A program made the translations under genes and the position numbers. 64,000 nucleotides of DNA from Cryobacterium sp. BB307 (GTDB taxonomy: Bacteria > Actinomycetota > Actinomycetes > Actinomycetales > Microbacteriaceae): positions 1,364,001-1,428,000 of the forward strand of contig NZ_JAANZA010000001.1 in the NCBI RefSeq assembly GCF_012274275.1, read 5' to 3'. Shown here piece by piece: positions 1 to 8,439 of the stretch. Positions within the stretch are counted from its first letter, which is position 1, and every line of letters starts with the position of its first letter. The notes under the pieces were generated by a model. It saw only the letters and a program-made list of their open reading frames with translations. It had not been told where the DNA came from and made no database searches.

Positions 1-249
1 CTGCGCGAAGCGAAGGACCACGGAGAGATCGGCGATGTTGACCCGGCCGTTGTCGCCTGGATTTTGATGGGCATCGGCGAGATGGTCGGCATGCGGTGGG
101 TGCTCTGGGGCGAGGACGGAGCCGCCGGCGCCGACAACGACCCCACCGCGAGCGGCACCTCACGGGTCCCGGACCACGTGTTCGAGGAGATGATGAGCTT
201 CATCCAGCGGGGCCTCGGCGCCCCCGAGCAGAGAAAGGGACAAGCATGA
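1..249 (+). CDS. C-terminal fragment of a TetR-type transcriptional regulator (5' truncated by window edge)
   Basis: The reading frame is open from base 1 and ends at TGA 247-249, so only about 82 C-terminal residues are visible. The fragment has the helical look of a TetR ligand domain (DPAVVAWILMGIGEMVGMRWVLW, then a helix near EEMMSFIQRGL). No HTH domain is in the window, so the family call rests on this tail and on its position just before a catabolic operon. Its stop overlaps the next ATG (ATGA at 246-249), so it is co-transcribed and probably coupled with the hydroxybutyrate dehydrogenase. Confidence 0.6.
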   Translation: MREAKDHGEIGDVDPAVVAWILMGIGEMVGMRWVLWGEDGAAGADNDPTASGTSRVPDHVFEEMMSFIQRGLGAPEQRKGQA

Positions 250-992
250 CGGACCTGACCGGCCGAAGGGCCCTCGTCACGGGCGGTGCGAGCGGCATCG
301 GCGCCGCGTGCGTGCACTCGCTCGCCCAGGCGGGAGCCCACGTCATCGTCGCCGACCTCGACGGCGATGCGGCTGCCAGGGTCGCAGCGGAGGTGGGTGG
401 CGAGGCATGGCAGGTCGACCTGAGCGACACGTCCGCCCTCGCTGACCTCGACCTCGACATCGACGTGCTCGTCAACAACGCCGGAATCCAGCACGTCAGC
501 CCCATCGAGGACTTCGACCCCGCCCGGTTCAACCTGATCATGCGGCTCATGCTGGAATCGCCGTTCCTGCTCATCCGGGCAGCGCTGCCGAAGATGTACG
601 AGCGCGGTTGGGGCAGGGTCATCAACATCTCTTCCGTGCACGGCCTGCGCGCATCCGCCTTCAAGTCCGCCTACGTCGCGGCCAAGCACGGCCTGGAGGG
701 TCTCTCCAAGGTGACCGCCCTCGAGGGTGGGCCGCATGGCGTCACGAGCAACTGCGTGAACCCGGGTTACGTGCGCACCCCGCTGGTCGAGAAGCAGATC
801 GCCGACCAGGCGCGCGTGCATGGCATCCCGGAGTCCGAAGTGGTCGAGAAGATCATGCTCACCGAAAGCGCCATCAAGCGACTCCTCGAGCCCACCGAGG
901 TTGCCGACCTCGTGCGCTGGCTGTCCGGCGACACAGCCCAGATGGTCACCGGTGCTTCGTACACCATGGACGGCGGATGGAGCTCCCGATGA
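246..992 (+). CDS. 3-hydroxybutyrate dehydrogenase-like SDR
   Basis: A 248-residue short-chain dehydrogenase predicted to interconvert 3-hydroxybutyrate and acetoacetate with NAD. Visible are the nucleotide motif TGGASGIG near residue 14, NNAG near residue 77, the catalytic Ser and the YxxxK motif (YVAAK) near residues 143-147, and the C-terminal TMDGGW. The stretch NCVNPGYVRTPLVEKQI is typical of 3-hydroxybutyrate dehydrogenases rather than of general SDRs. The ATG at 246 overlaps the TetR stop; in-frame sequence further upstream is a shadow of the TetR gene. The neighbouring SCOT-type CoA transferase genes fit ketone-body use. Specificity within the SDR family remains inference. Confidence 0.85.
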   Translation: MTDLTGRRALVTGGASGIGAACVHSLAQAGAHVIVADLDGDAAARVAAEVGGEAWQVDLSDTSALADLDLDIDVLVNNAGIQHVSPIEDFDPARFNLIMRLMLESPFLLIRAALPKMYERGWGRVINISSVHGLRASAFKSAYVAAKHGLEGLSKVTALEGGPHGVTSNCVNPGYVRTPLVEKQIADQARVHGIPESEVVEKIMLTESAIKRLLEPTEVADLVRWLSGDTAQMVTGASYTMDGGWSSR

Positions 993-1891
993 CAGCGCCG
1001 GACTACCGCGCCCGCATGATCCCGGTGCGCGGCGGAGAACTCGCGGTGGGCAGCTGGGGGCCGGAGGAGGGACCGACCATCCTCGCGGTGCACGGCGTGA
1101 CGGCGAGCCACATGACCTGGCCGTACCTCAGCGAGGCGCTGCCCGGCGTGCGCATCATCGCGCCGGACCTGCGCGGCCGCGGCCGCAGCAACCGGCTGCC
1201 GGGACCGTACGGCATGCCATCACACGCCGACGACCTGGCTGCGGTGCTCGACGCATTCGGGGTCGAGCGGCCGGTTGTCGTCGGGCACTCTATGGGCGGG
1301 TTCGCGTCCGTGGTGTTCGCCCACCGGCATCCGGAGCGAGTCGCGGAGCTCGTACTGGTCGACGGCGGTCTTCCGCTGACCGTGCCGGAGGGCATGTCCG
1401 ATGCCGACTTCACCCGGGCGGTGCTCGGCCCGGCGCAGGAGCGGCTGTCGATGACCTTCCCGACGCGGGCGGCCTACGTCGAGTTCTGGAAAGAGCATCC
1501 GGCGTTCGCCGACGACCTCAACGATGTCGTGCTCGACTACATCGACTACGACCTGGACGGCAGCGAACCCGAGCTGCGCCCGTCGACCAGCTACCAGGCG
1601 GTCGCAGAGGACTCCGCCGAGCTGTCCGGCAGCGACTCGGTCATGTCGGCGCTGACCGGGATGACCCACGACGCGACCTTCCTTCGCGCACCCCGCGGGC
1701 TCATGAACGCGGCTCCGCTGTACACGAGCGAGCAGGTGGCAGGCTGGGCGGAGCGCTTCCCACGGATCTCCACGCTGGAGGTCGACGATGTCAATCACTA
1801 CACGATCGTGCTCGGAGGAAGGGGCGCCCGCGTAGTCGCGGCTGTGGTTCAGGATGCGCTCGCCCGGGCTGAGAAGAAAGCGGGAGTCTGA
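989..1891 (+). CDS. alpha/beta hydrolase
   Basis: A 300-residue alpha/beta-hydrolase-fold protein. The oxyanion region HGVTASHMTW is near residue 33, the nucleophile elbow GHSMGG near residues 96-101 (Ser98), and a C-terminal DDVNHYT segment supplies the likely catalytic His. No signal peptide is visible, so it should be cytoplasmic. The ATG overlaps the SDR stop (ATGA) and the CoA transferase A gene starts at the very next base, so it is an integral member of the 1-4385 operon. It could hydrolyse an ester, lactone or thioester feeding the hydroxyacid pathway; the substrate is not predictable. Confidence 0.8.
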   Translation: MTAPDYRARMIPVRGGELAVGSWGPEEGPTILAVHGVTASHMTWPYLSEALPGVRIIAPDLRGRGRSNRLPGPYGMPSHADDLAAVLDAFGVERPVVVGHSMGGFASVVFAHRHPERVAELVLVDGGLPLTVPEGMSDADFTRAVLGPAQERLSMTFPTRAAYVEFWKEHPAFADDLNDVVLDYIDYDLDGSEPELRPSTSYQAVAEDSAELSGSDSVMSALTGMTHDATFLRAPRGLMNAAPLYTSEQVAGWAERFPRISTLEVDDVNHYTIVLGGRGARVVAAVVQDALARAEKKAGV

Positions 1892-2674
1892 ATGACTGGA
1901 ATCGACAAGAGGGTCGCCTCACCGGCCGAAGCGGTCGCCGACATCGGCGACGGTGCCAGCATTGCCGTCGGCGGGTTCGGCCTGAGCGGCAACCCGATGA
2001 TCCTCATCGAGGCATTGCTCGAGCGGGGCTCGAAGGACCTCTCGATCGTCAGCAACAACTGCGGCGTGGATGACTGGGGCCTTGGCATCCTGCTCGCCGC
2101 CCGACGCATCCGCAAGATGACCTCGTCGTATGTCGGCGAGAACAAAGAGTTCGAGCGGCAGTTCCTGTCCGGCGAACTCGAGCTCGAGCTGACCCCCCAG
2201 GGCACTCTCGCCGAGAAGCTGCGCGCCGGCGGATCCGGGATCGCGGCCTTCTTCACCCAGACCGGTGTTGGCACGCAGGTCGCAGAGGGCGGCTTGCCGC
2301 GCCTCTACGACGGCGACGGCGGCGTCAAGATCGCCTCACCCGAGAAGGAGGTCCGCACCTTCACAGTGCGCGGCCGCGACCTGGAGTTCGTGCTCGAGGA
2401 TGCGATCACCACCGACTTCGCGCTCGTGCACGCGCTCAGGGGCGACCGGCACGGCAACCTCGTCTTCAACAAGGCCGCGCGCAACTTCTCACCGCTGGCG
2501 GCGATGGCAGGCAAGATCTGCATCGCGCAGGTCGAGGAACTCGTGGAGCCGGGCGAGTTGGATCCGGATGCCGTGCACCTGCCGGGAATCTACGTGCACC
2601 GGGTAGTCCAGGTGGGAAGCGACATCGAGAAGCGCATCGAACGGCGCACCGTGACCGAGAAGGGCGGCAACTGA
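1892..2674 (+). CDS. scoA: 3-oxoacid CoA-transferase subunit A
   Basis: A 260-residue family I CoA transferase alpha subunit. With the next gene it moves CoA from succinyl-CoA to acetoacetate or a related 3-oxoacid. The N-terminal segment [28 protein letters not shown] and the internal [22 protein letters not shown] motif are diagnostic. ATG 1892 directly follows the hydrolase stop, and the stop overlaps scoB by one base (TGATG), which suits equimolar subunits. Pairing with 3-hydroxybutyrate dehydrogenase supports an acetoacetate-activating role. Confidence 0.9.
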   Translation: MTGIDKRVASPAEAVADIGDGASIAVGGFGLSGNPMILIEALLERGSKDLSIVSNNCGVDDWGLGILLAARRIRKMTSSYVGENKEFERQFLSGELELELTPQGTLAEKLRAGGSGIAAFFTQTGVGTQVAEGGLPRLYDGDGGVKIASPEKEVRTFTVRGRDLEFVLEDAITTDFALVHALRGDRHGNLVFNKAARNFSPLAAMAGKICIAQVEELVEPGELDPDAVHLPGIYVHRVVQVGSDIEKRIERRTVTEKGGN

Positions 2675-3321
2675 TGGCACTCACACGCGAGCAGATGGCG
2701 GCGCGGGCAGCACTCGAACTGGAGGACGGCGCCTACGTCAACCTGGGCATCGGCCTTCCGACGCTGGTCCCGAACTACGTACCGGACGGCCTGACCGTCG
2801 TGCTGCAATCGGAGAACGGCATCCTCGGGGTCGGACCGTACCCGACCGAGGACAAGGTCGACCCCGACCTGATCAACGCAGGCAAGGAGACCGTCACCAC
2901 CCTCCCCGGCACCGCGTTCTTCGACTCAGCGATGAGCTTCGGCATGATCCGCGGCGGCAAGATCGACGCCGCGATCCTCGGTGCGATGCAGGTGTCGGTC
3001 AACGGCGACCTCGCCAACTGGATGATCCCGGGCAAGATGGTCAAGGGTCCCGGCGGTGCGATGGATCTGGTGCATGGCGCGGGCAAGCTCATCGTGCTCA
3101 TGGAGCACGTCGCGAAGGACGGCTCGGCAAAGATCGTGAACGAGTGCTCCCTTCCGCTCACCGGCCGGGGTGTCGTCGACCGGATCATCACGGACCTGGC
3201 CGTCATCGACGTGACGCCCGCTGGTCTCGTGCTCCAGGAACTCGCTCCCGGCGTGACCGTGGACGAGGTGCGGGCGGCAACGGAGCCGCCGCTCACCATC
3301 GGGAAGGAACTTGCTGCATGA
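2674..3321 (+). CDS. scoB: 3-oxoacid CoA-transferase subunit B
   Basis: A 215-residue beta subunit of the same CoA transferase. The catalytic glutamate lies in the [10 protein letters not shown] motif near residue 50, where family I enzymes form the glutamyl-CoA intermediate. [13 protein letters not shown] near the N terminus and the [23 protein letters not shown] stretch are family signatures. The length is normal for the B subunit. The start overlaps scoA and the stop overlaps the next ATG (ATGA at 3318-3321). Confidence 0.92.
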   Translation: MALTREQMAARAALELEDGAYVNLGIGLPTLVPNYVPDGLTVVLQSENGILGVGPYPTEDKVDPDLINAGKETVTTLPGTAFFDSAMSFGMIRGGKIDAAILGAMQVSVNGDLANWMIPGKMVKGPGGAMDLVHGAGKLIVLMEHVAKDGSAKIVNECSLPLTGRGVVDRIITDLAVIDVTPAGLVLQELAPGVTVDEVRAATEPPLTIGKELAA

Positions 3322-4385
3322 CCGCTACTCTGATCGACGGGATCAGTTCCCGCACGCTGAAGACCGACCGGCTCAACGCGAACATCCTGGAACGCGACGG
3401 AGATGACCCGAACGCCGAGGCCGTCGTGTTCATCCACGGCAACGTCTCGTCATCGCTGTTCTGGCAGCCGACCATGCTGCGCCTGCCTGCGAACTACCGG
3501 GCGATCGCCATCGACCTGCGTGGTTTCGGCGACAGCGAGACGCTGGCGGTTGACGCGACACGTGGGCTGGCCGATTACTCCGACGACGTCGCATCCGTGC
3601 TCCGCGCGCTGGGCATCGAGTCGGCGCATTTCGTCGGCTGGAGCATGGGCGGCGGAGTTGTGCAGCAGCTCATGCTCGACCACAACGAGCTCGTGCGCAC
3701 CGTCACCCTGCAGGCGCCGGTGTCGCCGTACGGTTTCGGGCCAACCGCTCTTGACGGGTCCCTGCTGACACCGGATGCCGCAGGTTCCGGTGCCGGGGGA
3801 GTGAACCCCGACTTCAAAGCGAGGCTGCACAGCGGCGACCGCACTGCGGATGAGCAGACTTCGCCGCGCTCGGTGTTCCGCTCCGCGTACGTCGCACCCG
3901 GCTACCAGGGCGACCACGAGGACCTGTGGGTCGAGTCGATGCTCACGACGAAGGTCGCCGACGGAAACTATCCAGGCAACTCCACCCCGAGTGAGAACTG
4001 GCCCGGCTTCGCTCCGGGCGACCGTGGCGTGCTCAACACCATGGCGCCGACGTACTTCAACACGACCGGAATCGTCGACCTCGCGGTAAAGCCGCCCGTG
4101 CTGTGGATCCACGGCACCCAGGACGCGATCGTGTCCGACACGTCGTACTTCGACCTGAACTACCTCGGTCAGCTCGGTGCGATCCCTGGCTGGCCGGGCG
4201 AAGAGGTCGCTCCGGCGCAACCGATGAAGCAACAGACTCGCAACGTACTCATGGAATACGAGGCCGCCGGCGGCAGCGTGACAGAGATCGAACTCGAGAA
4301 TTGCGGACACTCCCCGCAGCTCGAATACCCGGAGAAGTTCGACGCCGCTCTGCACGCACACCTGCTGGGCCGGACGGCCGTTTAA
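3318..4385 (+). CDS. alpha/beta hydrolase (355 aa)
   Basis: A second alpha/beta hydrolase, larger than the one at 989 and not closely similar to it. [10 protein letters not shown] marks the oxyanion strand, GWSMGG near residue 111 is the nucleophile elbow, and [13 protein letters not shown] near the C terminus carries the catalytic His. The long insert between residues 130 and 220 is a lid. The ATG lies within the scoB stop. It is the last gene before a strong hairpin at 4405-4433, so it closes the first operon. The substrate is unknown; an enol-lactone or ester of the same pathway is plausible. Confidence 0.8.
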   Translation: MTATLIDGISSRTLKTDRLNANILERDGDDPNAEAVVFIHGNVSSSLFWQPTMLRLPANYRAIAIDLRGFGDSETLAVDATRGLADYSDDVASVLRALGIESAHFVGWSMGGGVVQQLMLDHNELVRTVTLQAPVSPYGFGPTALDGSLLTPDAAGSGAGGVNPDFKARLHSGDRTADEQTSPRSVFRSAYVAPGYQGDHEDLWVESMLTTKVADGNYPGNSTPSENWPGFAPGDRGVLNTMAPTYFNTTGIVDLAVKPPVLWIHGTQDAIVSDTSYFDLNYLGQLGAIPGWPGEEVAPAQPMKQQTRNVLMEYEAAGGSVTEIELENCGHSPQLEYPEKFDAALHAHLLGRTAV

Positions 4386-4404
4386 CCCGCTTACCCGCGG
4401 CAAT

Positions 4405-4433
4405 GGGGCCGCATCCCACGAGGGTGCGGCCCT
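4405..4433 (+). terminator. hairpin terminator after the scoAB operon
   Basis: GGGCCGCA (4406-4413) pairs perfectly with TGCGGCCC (4425-4432), and CCC/GGG extends the stem after a one-base bulge with loop ACGA. No U-tract follows, as is common in high-GC actinobacteria. It lies between the hydrolase stop and the GntR gene. Confidence 0.7.
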
Positions 4434-4502
4434 AGGTCGCTGCCGCCGAGGCAGCGACTACAGTATGGGCAGCTATTCGTGCGCACAGGTGGAGGAACCC
4501 AA

Positions 4503-5192
4503 GTGGCAGAGTTCGTCGACGCTAATGGCCTCGTCTACCACGCGCTCCTGGAGCGGATCTCGGATGGGTCGCTCGCTCCGGGCACGAAACTGCGAGAGGG
4601 CGCGCTCGCCCTGGAGTTCGGGACCAGTCGAACACCGGTGCGTGAGGCGCTTCGTACTCTGGCGGCCGAGGGACTAGTGGAGATCGCCCAGAACCGTGGG
4701 GCGACGGTGCGCGCGTGGACGGCGGAGCAGATCTACGAGTCCTACGGTCTCCGGGCAGTCTTGCAGGCGCACGCGGGGCGTTTGGCGGCAGCGAACTCGA
4801 ATCCGGAAGACGTTGAGAAGCTCCAGGCAGTCCAGGCGCAGATGGAGCAACTTCTCGCCCGCCGCCCGGCGACTTTCCTCGACGATTTGGCGCGACTCAA
4901 CGCCGAGTTCCATGCGACGGTTGTCGGGATGGCGAAGAGCACCTTGCTGGAAAGCATGATCAATACCCTGACGTCGGTGTCGATGGTCGGCCGCACCTTC
5001 CGGGGCTTCGAGACCGAAGACCTGGAGCGGAGCATGATGCACCACCGCGACATCATCAGGGGCATAGCAGCGGGCGACGCGGAACTGGTCGCCGCAGTGA
5101 TGACGAGCCACATCCTGGCGGCCCGACCAGCGGCCCTTGCCATGCTGCAGGCATCAGCCGAGTCCCCCAAGCGGTCTGCAGCGGCGCACTAG
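4503..5192 (+). CDS. GntR-family transcriptional regulator, FadR/FCD subfamily
   Basis: A 229-residue regulator with an N-terminal winged helix-turn-helix (LREGALALEFGTSRTPVREALRTLAAEGLVEI, residues about 26-60) and a C-terminal all-helical FCD ligand domain with the AQIYESYGLRAVLQ and HxDII-type helices. I chose GTG 4503 because GGAGGA at 4491-4496 sits six bases upstream. A candidate -10, TACAGT, is at 4459-4464. It lies between the ketone-body operon and the aconitase-like gene and probably responds to an organic acid made in this region. The palindrome inside the aconitase promoter (5323-5335) is its most obvious candidate target. Confidence 0.85.
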   Translation: MAEFVDANGLVYHALLERISDGSLAPGTKLREGALALEFGTSRTPVREALRTLAAEGLVEIAQNRGATVRAWTAEQIYESYGLRAVLQAHAGRLAAANSNPEDVEKLQAVQAQMEQLLARRPATFLDDLARLNAEFHATVVGMAKSTLLESMINTLTSVSMVGRTFRGFETEDLERSMMHHRDIIRGIAAGDAELVAAVMTSHILAARPAALAMLQASAESPKRSAAAH

Positions 5193-5317
5193 CCTCCCGC
5201 AGCCCACCCGTTTTTCGCGCGTCGGAGACTCGCGCAATCCACTTCCCTGCCGCATCCGGGACATTCGTCCCATTGGCGTTCCTTTCTGCGCGCTGCCAGA
5301 AAACTCACGTTGCGGTA

Positions 5318-5347
5318 TTGCGCTCACTATGTGAGTCACCATAGAGT
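5318..5347 (+). promoter_or_regulatory. candidate promoter with operator palindrome in the spacer
   Basis: TTGCGC (5318-5323) and TAGAGT (5342-5347) are spaced by 18 bases. The inverted repeat CTCAC-TAT-GTGAG (5323-5335) sits between them, where a bound repressor would exclude RNA polymerase. The rest of the 186-bp gap 5193-5378 holds only a small GGGAC/GTCCC hairpin at 5258-5271. Assignment to the adjacent GntR protein is inference. Confidence 0.5.
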
Positions 5348-5381
5348 CCTTCTCATTGGCTCTCGAAGTGGAGGTTCGGTG

Positions 5382-7328
5382 GTGGGCGATACCCTCACAC
5401 GCAAGACTCTGCGGGCGCATCTGGTCAGCGGAGGTGCGTTGAGCGCCGGGCTCGACTGCACGGTGAGCGTCGACCAAATCCTCGTCGAGGACGCCACCGG
5501 GACCATGGCCGCGATGCAGTTCGAGATGCTCGGCGTCGACCGGATCGGCGTGCCCCTCGCCGTCATGTACATCGATCACAACGTGCTGCAGATCGACGAC
5601 CGCAACATGCAGGACCACCGCTACTTGCGATCGTTCTGCGACCGCTACGGTGTGCGGTACTCGCCACCGGGGCACGGCATCTCGCACTACATTCACCTGG
5701 AGAAATTCGGCAAGCCGGGCGAGATCCTCGTCGGGGCGGATTCCCACACGTCGATGGGCGGAGCCCTCGGGATGTTCGCGCTGGGTGCGGGCGGACTCGA
5801 GGTAGCAGTCGCGATGGCGGGGTACGGCTTCGACTTCGTATGCCCGGAAGTTGTCGGTGTCGAGCTCACCGGAGAATTGGGAATCGCCGTCGAGGCCAAG
5901 GACATCGTCCTCGAACTGCTTCGCAGGCATGGCGTCCGCGGCGGCCGCGGCAAGGTGTTCGAATTCTTCGGGGAAGCGGTGGAGCGGCTGTCCGTCTCCG
6001 CGCGCGCGACGATCTGCAACATGATCGTGGAGACCGGCGCAATGACGGCGATGTTCCCATCCGATGAGCAGACCCGCCTGTGGCTGCGTTCGCAAGGACG
6101 CGAGAGTGACTTCATCCCGCTCGCAGCAGATGCCGATGCAGAGTTCGACGCCGTCGAGCGCGTCGACCTGAGCGTGCTGCGACCGCTTGTGGCAGTCCCT
6201 CACTCGCCGGGCAACGTCGTCGCTGTTGCCGACCTGCCGCCGACCCCGGTGGTGCAGGTGTGCGTCGGGTCATCGGTGAACAGCTCGTACGACGACCTGG
6301 CTACCGTAGCTGCGATCCTCGATGGTCGGTCGGTGCACCCCGGGGTCCAACTGACCGTCACCCCTGGTTCGCGCCAAATCCTGCAGATGATCATCGCGTC
6401 CGGCGTTTACGAGACGCTCATGAAAGCCGGAGCGAGGATGCTCGAGCCGATCTGCGGACCGTGCGTGGGAATCGGTCAGGCACCGATAGCCGGCGCCGCA
6501 TCCCTCCGAACGTTCAACCGCAACTTCCCGGGACGCAGCGGAACAGCCGAGGATCAGGTCTACTTGTGCTCCCCTTCGACCGCGGCCGCCAGCGCGCTCA
6601 CGGGCACGATCACGGAGGCGACGGGGCTTGGCCCGCTGGAGCTCGTGGCCGCCGCCGCACCCGACCTTGGATTGCACGAAGCGAACATCACGCGCGTGCT
6701 GCCTGAGGCAGAACGCCGCAACGTGCAAATCGAACGAGGCTCGAACCTGGTGCCGCCGCCACTGCCCGAACCGCTGCCGGCCGACCTGAAGGCCCGGGTT
6801 CTGATCGTCGTCGGAGACGACATCTCAACCGGGGACATGGCACCGGATGGCGTGATCGCGATGTCAGTCTGGTCGAACCTCGCCGTCTGCGCCCGCTTCA
6901 TGTTCAACCGTCTTGACCCGGGATTCCATGATCGGGCGATCGACTGGGGCGGAGGCATCATCGTCGGCGGCGAGAACTACGGGCAGGGTTCATCGCGAGA
7001 GCACGCGGCACTCATTCCGCTGCACCTCGGCGTGCGAATCGTCGCGGCCAAGAGCTACGCGCGCATCCACCGCCGGAACCTCATCGCAGCGGGTATCGCG
7101 CCGCTGATCCGCCCGGCCGGCGACACCACGGATGAAGGCGACGAGTGGTCGATCTCCGGGCTGCAGGCCGCGATCGCGCACGGCCACTCTGAACTGACTG
7201 TGACCACTCGCGACGGGCGGACGCTCGTGCTCGGCATCCAGCTCAGTCCCGCCGAACGCGAAATATTGCTGGCCGGCGGCCTCTTGGCCCAGGTCAACGG
7301 GGTGAGCCGACAACTCGCCATCGCATAG
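5382..7328 (+). CDS. aconitase/isopropylmalate dehydratase-family hydro-lyase, single chain
   Basis: A 648-residue protein joining a LeuC-like catalytic domain (residues about 1-420) to a LeuD-like swivel domain (about 470-648, with NYGQGSSREHAALIP near 540). DSHTSMGGALG and CGPCVG (Cys358, Cys361) are clear family signatures. The usual first Fe-S ligand motif GSCTN reads GSSVN (Ser298), although Cys294 lies just upstream. GTG 5382 is preferred because GGAGG at 5370-5374 is seven bases upstream; GTG 5379 is an alternative. It could be aconitase, homoaconitase or a hydro-lyase for a branched hydroxy-dicarboxylate; the catabolic context favours a specialised enzyme. A double hairpin and a binding-protein gene follow. 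Confidence 0.82.
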   Translation: MGDTLTRKTLRAHLVSGGALSAGLDCTVSVDQILVEDATGTMAAMQFEMLGVDRIGVPLAVMYIDHNVLQIDDRNMQDHRYLRSFCDRYGVRYSPPGHGISHYIHLEKFGKPGEILVGADSHTSMGGALGMFALGAGGLEVAVAMAGYGFDFVCPEVVGVELTGELGIAVEAKDIVLELLRRHGVRGGRGKVFEFFGEAVERLSVSARATICNMIVETGAMTAMFPSDEQTRLWLRSQGRESDFIPLAADADAEFDAVERVDLSVLRPLVAVPHSPGNVVAVADLPPTPVVQVCVGSSVNSSYDDLATVAAILDGRSVHPGVQLTVTPGSRQILQMIIASGVYETLMKAGARMLEPICGPCVGIGQAPIAGAASLRTFNRNFPGRSGTAEDQVYLCSPSTAAASALTGTITEATGLGPLELVAAAAPDLGLHEANITRVLPEAERRNVQIERGSNLVPPPLPEPLPADLKARVLIVVGDDISTGDMAPDGVIAMSVWSNLAVCARFMFNRLDPGFHDRAIDWGGGIIVGGENYGQGSSREHAALIPLHLGVRIVAAKSYARIHRRNLIAAGIAPLIRPAGDTTDEGDEWSISGLQAAIAHGHSELTVTTRDGRTLVLGIQLSPAEREILLAGGLLAQVNGVSRQLAIA

Positions 7329-7329
7329 C

Positions 7330-7377
7330 CATTCGGCGACGCCAGTCGCCGAATGACAGGGCAACCCATCCCTGTCA
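7330..7377 (+). promoter_or_regulatory. tandem intercistronic hairpins
   Basis: CATTCGGCGAC (7330-7340) pairs perfectly with GTCGCCGAATG (7345-7355) around loop GCCA. Immediately after, TGACAGGG (7354-7361) pairs with CCCTGTCA (7370-7377). The stems share two bases, so they compete at the junction. Placed between the hydro-lyase and a binding-protein gene, they may act as partial terminator or 3'-end stabiliser, allowing different expression of the flanking genes. Confidence 0.65.
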
Positions 7378-7414
7378 CCGCACCACCCTTGTACCAACCA
7401 GAGAGGAAGCAATG

Positions 7415-8335
7415 ATGCTGTTGAAGAAGAAGTTGGCGACCGCGAGTGCCCTTGCGGTGCTGCTCGGACTGACCGCGTGTGCGACACCGGGCGAGACGCC
7501 TGACGAAGGTGCGCCCGGTTCGGACTCCGAGTCGAGCGCCATTGAGGTTGTTCCCGAGATTGCGGACATGCTGCCGGAGGACATCAAGAAGAGCGGCGTT
7601 CTCAAGATCGGCGCCCTGGGCACGAACTTCCCGGAGCAGTACACCACCGAGGCCGGTGAGCACACGGGCTCGATCGTGAAGCTCTACACGGCAGCGGCCC
7701 AGGTGCTCGGCCTTGAGCCGCAGTTCGACATCGTGACAAACGACGCCATCCAGGCTGGCGTCGAGTCGGGGCGCTACGACATCGCCCAGATGGCCGACAA
7801 CCCGGAGCGTCAGAAGCTGTTCGACATCATCTCGGTGCAGTTGAGCGGCGTCGGGCTTGCGGCGCACGCCGACAACGAGAACGACAGTGTGAACATGGAC
7901 GAGGCGCTGTGCGGTTCGTCGGTGGCTGTGACCAAGACCTCGATCGCGGAGCGGACCGCCATCGCGGTATCCGAGAAGTGCGAGGCAGCGGGCAAGGAGC
8001 CGGCCGCAATCAGCTCCTTCGTGGACAACGCAGCGGTCATGCTCGCGATCTCCAGCGAGCAGGCCGAGTACGGAATCGTCTCAACCGGTGTCGCCAACGG
8101 CTACATGGCACGGCAGCCGGAGTCCATCAAGGTCGTGGACGCCGACTACTCGTTCAGCGGCGGTCCCGCTGTGCTGAAGGGTCGCGACGAGCTGCGTGAC
8201 GCCCTCCAGGCCGCACTGCTCCACCTGGTCGAAATCGGACTGTACGACGAGATCCTGGCCGAGTTCGGTCTCGAGGACCACGCCATTCCGAGCATCCCGA
8301 TCAACAACATGGAAACCGGGAAGCGCCGGGAGTAA
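7415..8335 (+). CDS. ABC transporter substrate-binding lipoprotein, amino-acid family
   Basis: A 306-residue type 2 periplasmic-binding-fold lipoprotein. A signal peptide MLLKKKLATASALAVLLGLTAC ends in lipobox LTAC, so the mature protein is anchored at Cys22. The domain starts with GVLKIGALGTNFPEQY and contains GRYDIAQMADNPERQKLFDII. I chose the second ATG (7415) because the paralogue at 31646 starts at the equivalent codon after the same leader AGAGAGGAAGCAA. No permease or ATPase is adjacent. Its paralogue shares EIADMLP and the GRYD and RQKLFDIIS motifs, so it probably delivers to the permeases at 26474 and 30614. Confidence 0.85.
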   Translation: MLLKKKLATASALAVLLGLTACATPGETPDEGAPGSDSESSAIEVVPEIADMLPEDIKKSGVLKIGALGTNFPEQYTTEAGEHTGSIVKLYTAAAQVLGLEPQFDIVTNDAIQAGVESGRYDIAQMADNPERQKLFDIISVQLSGVGLAAHADNENDSVNMDEALCGSSVAVTKTSIAERTAIAVSEKCEAAGKEPAAISSFVDNAAVMLAISSEQAEYGIVSTGVANGYMARQPESIKVVDADYSFSGGPAVLKGRDELRDALQAALLHLVEIGLYDEILAEFGLEDHAIPSIPINNMETGKRRE

Positions 8336-8344
8336 CCCGTCGAT

Positions 8345-8380
8345 CGACCCGGCGGCTGCGGTTCCGCAGCCGCCGGGTCG
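8345..8380 (+). terminator. strong hairpin terminator after the binding-protein gene
   Basis: GACCCGGCGGCTGCGG (8346-8361) is matched exactly by the arm 8364-8379, extended by one C-G pair; the closing loop is effectively GTTC. A short GTCTTA follows. The remaining gap to GTG 8440 shows no further obvious signal. Confidence 0.75.
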
Positions 8381-8439
8381 GTCTTATCCACCGTCCGAAG
8401 CGTTGGCGCCGGACACGAACGAAATACGAGGGCCCAGCC

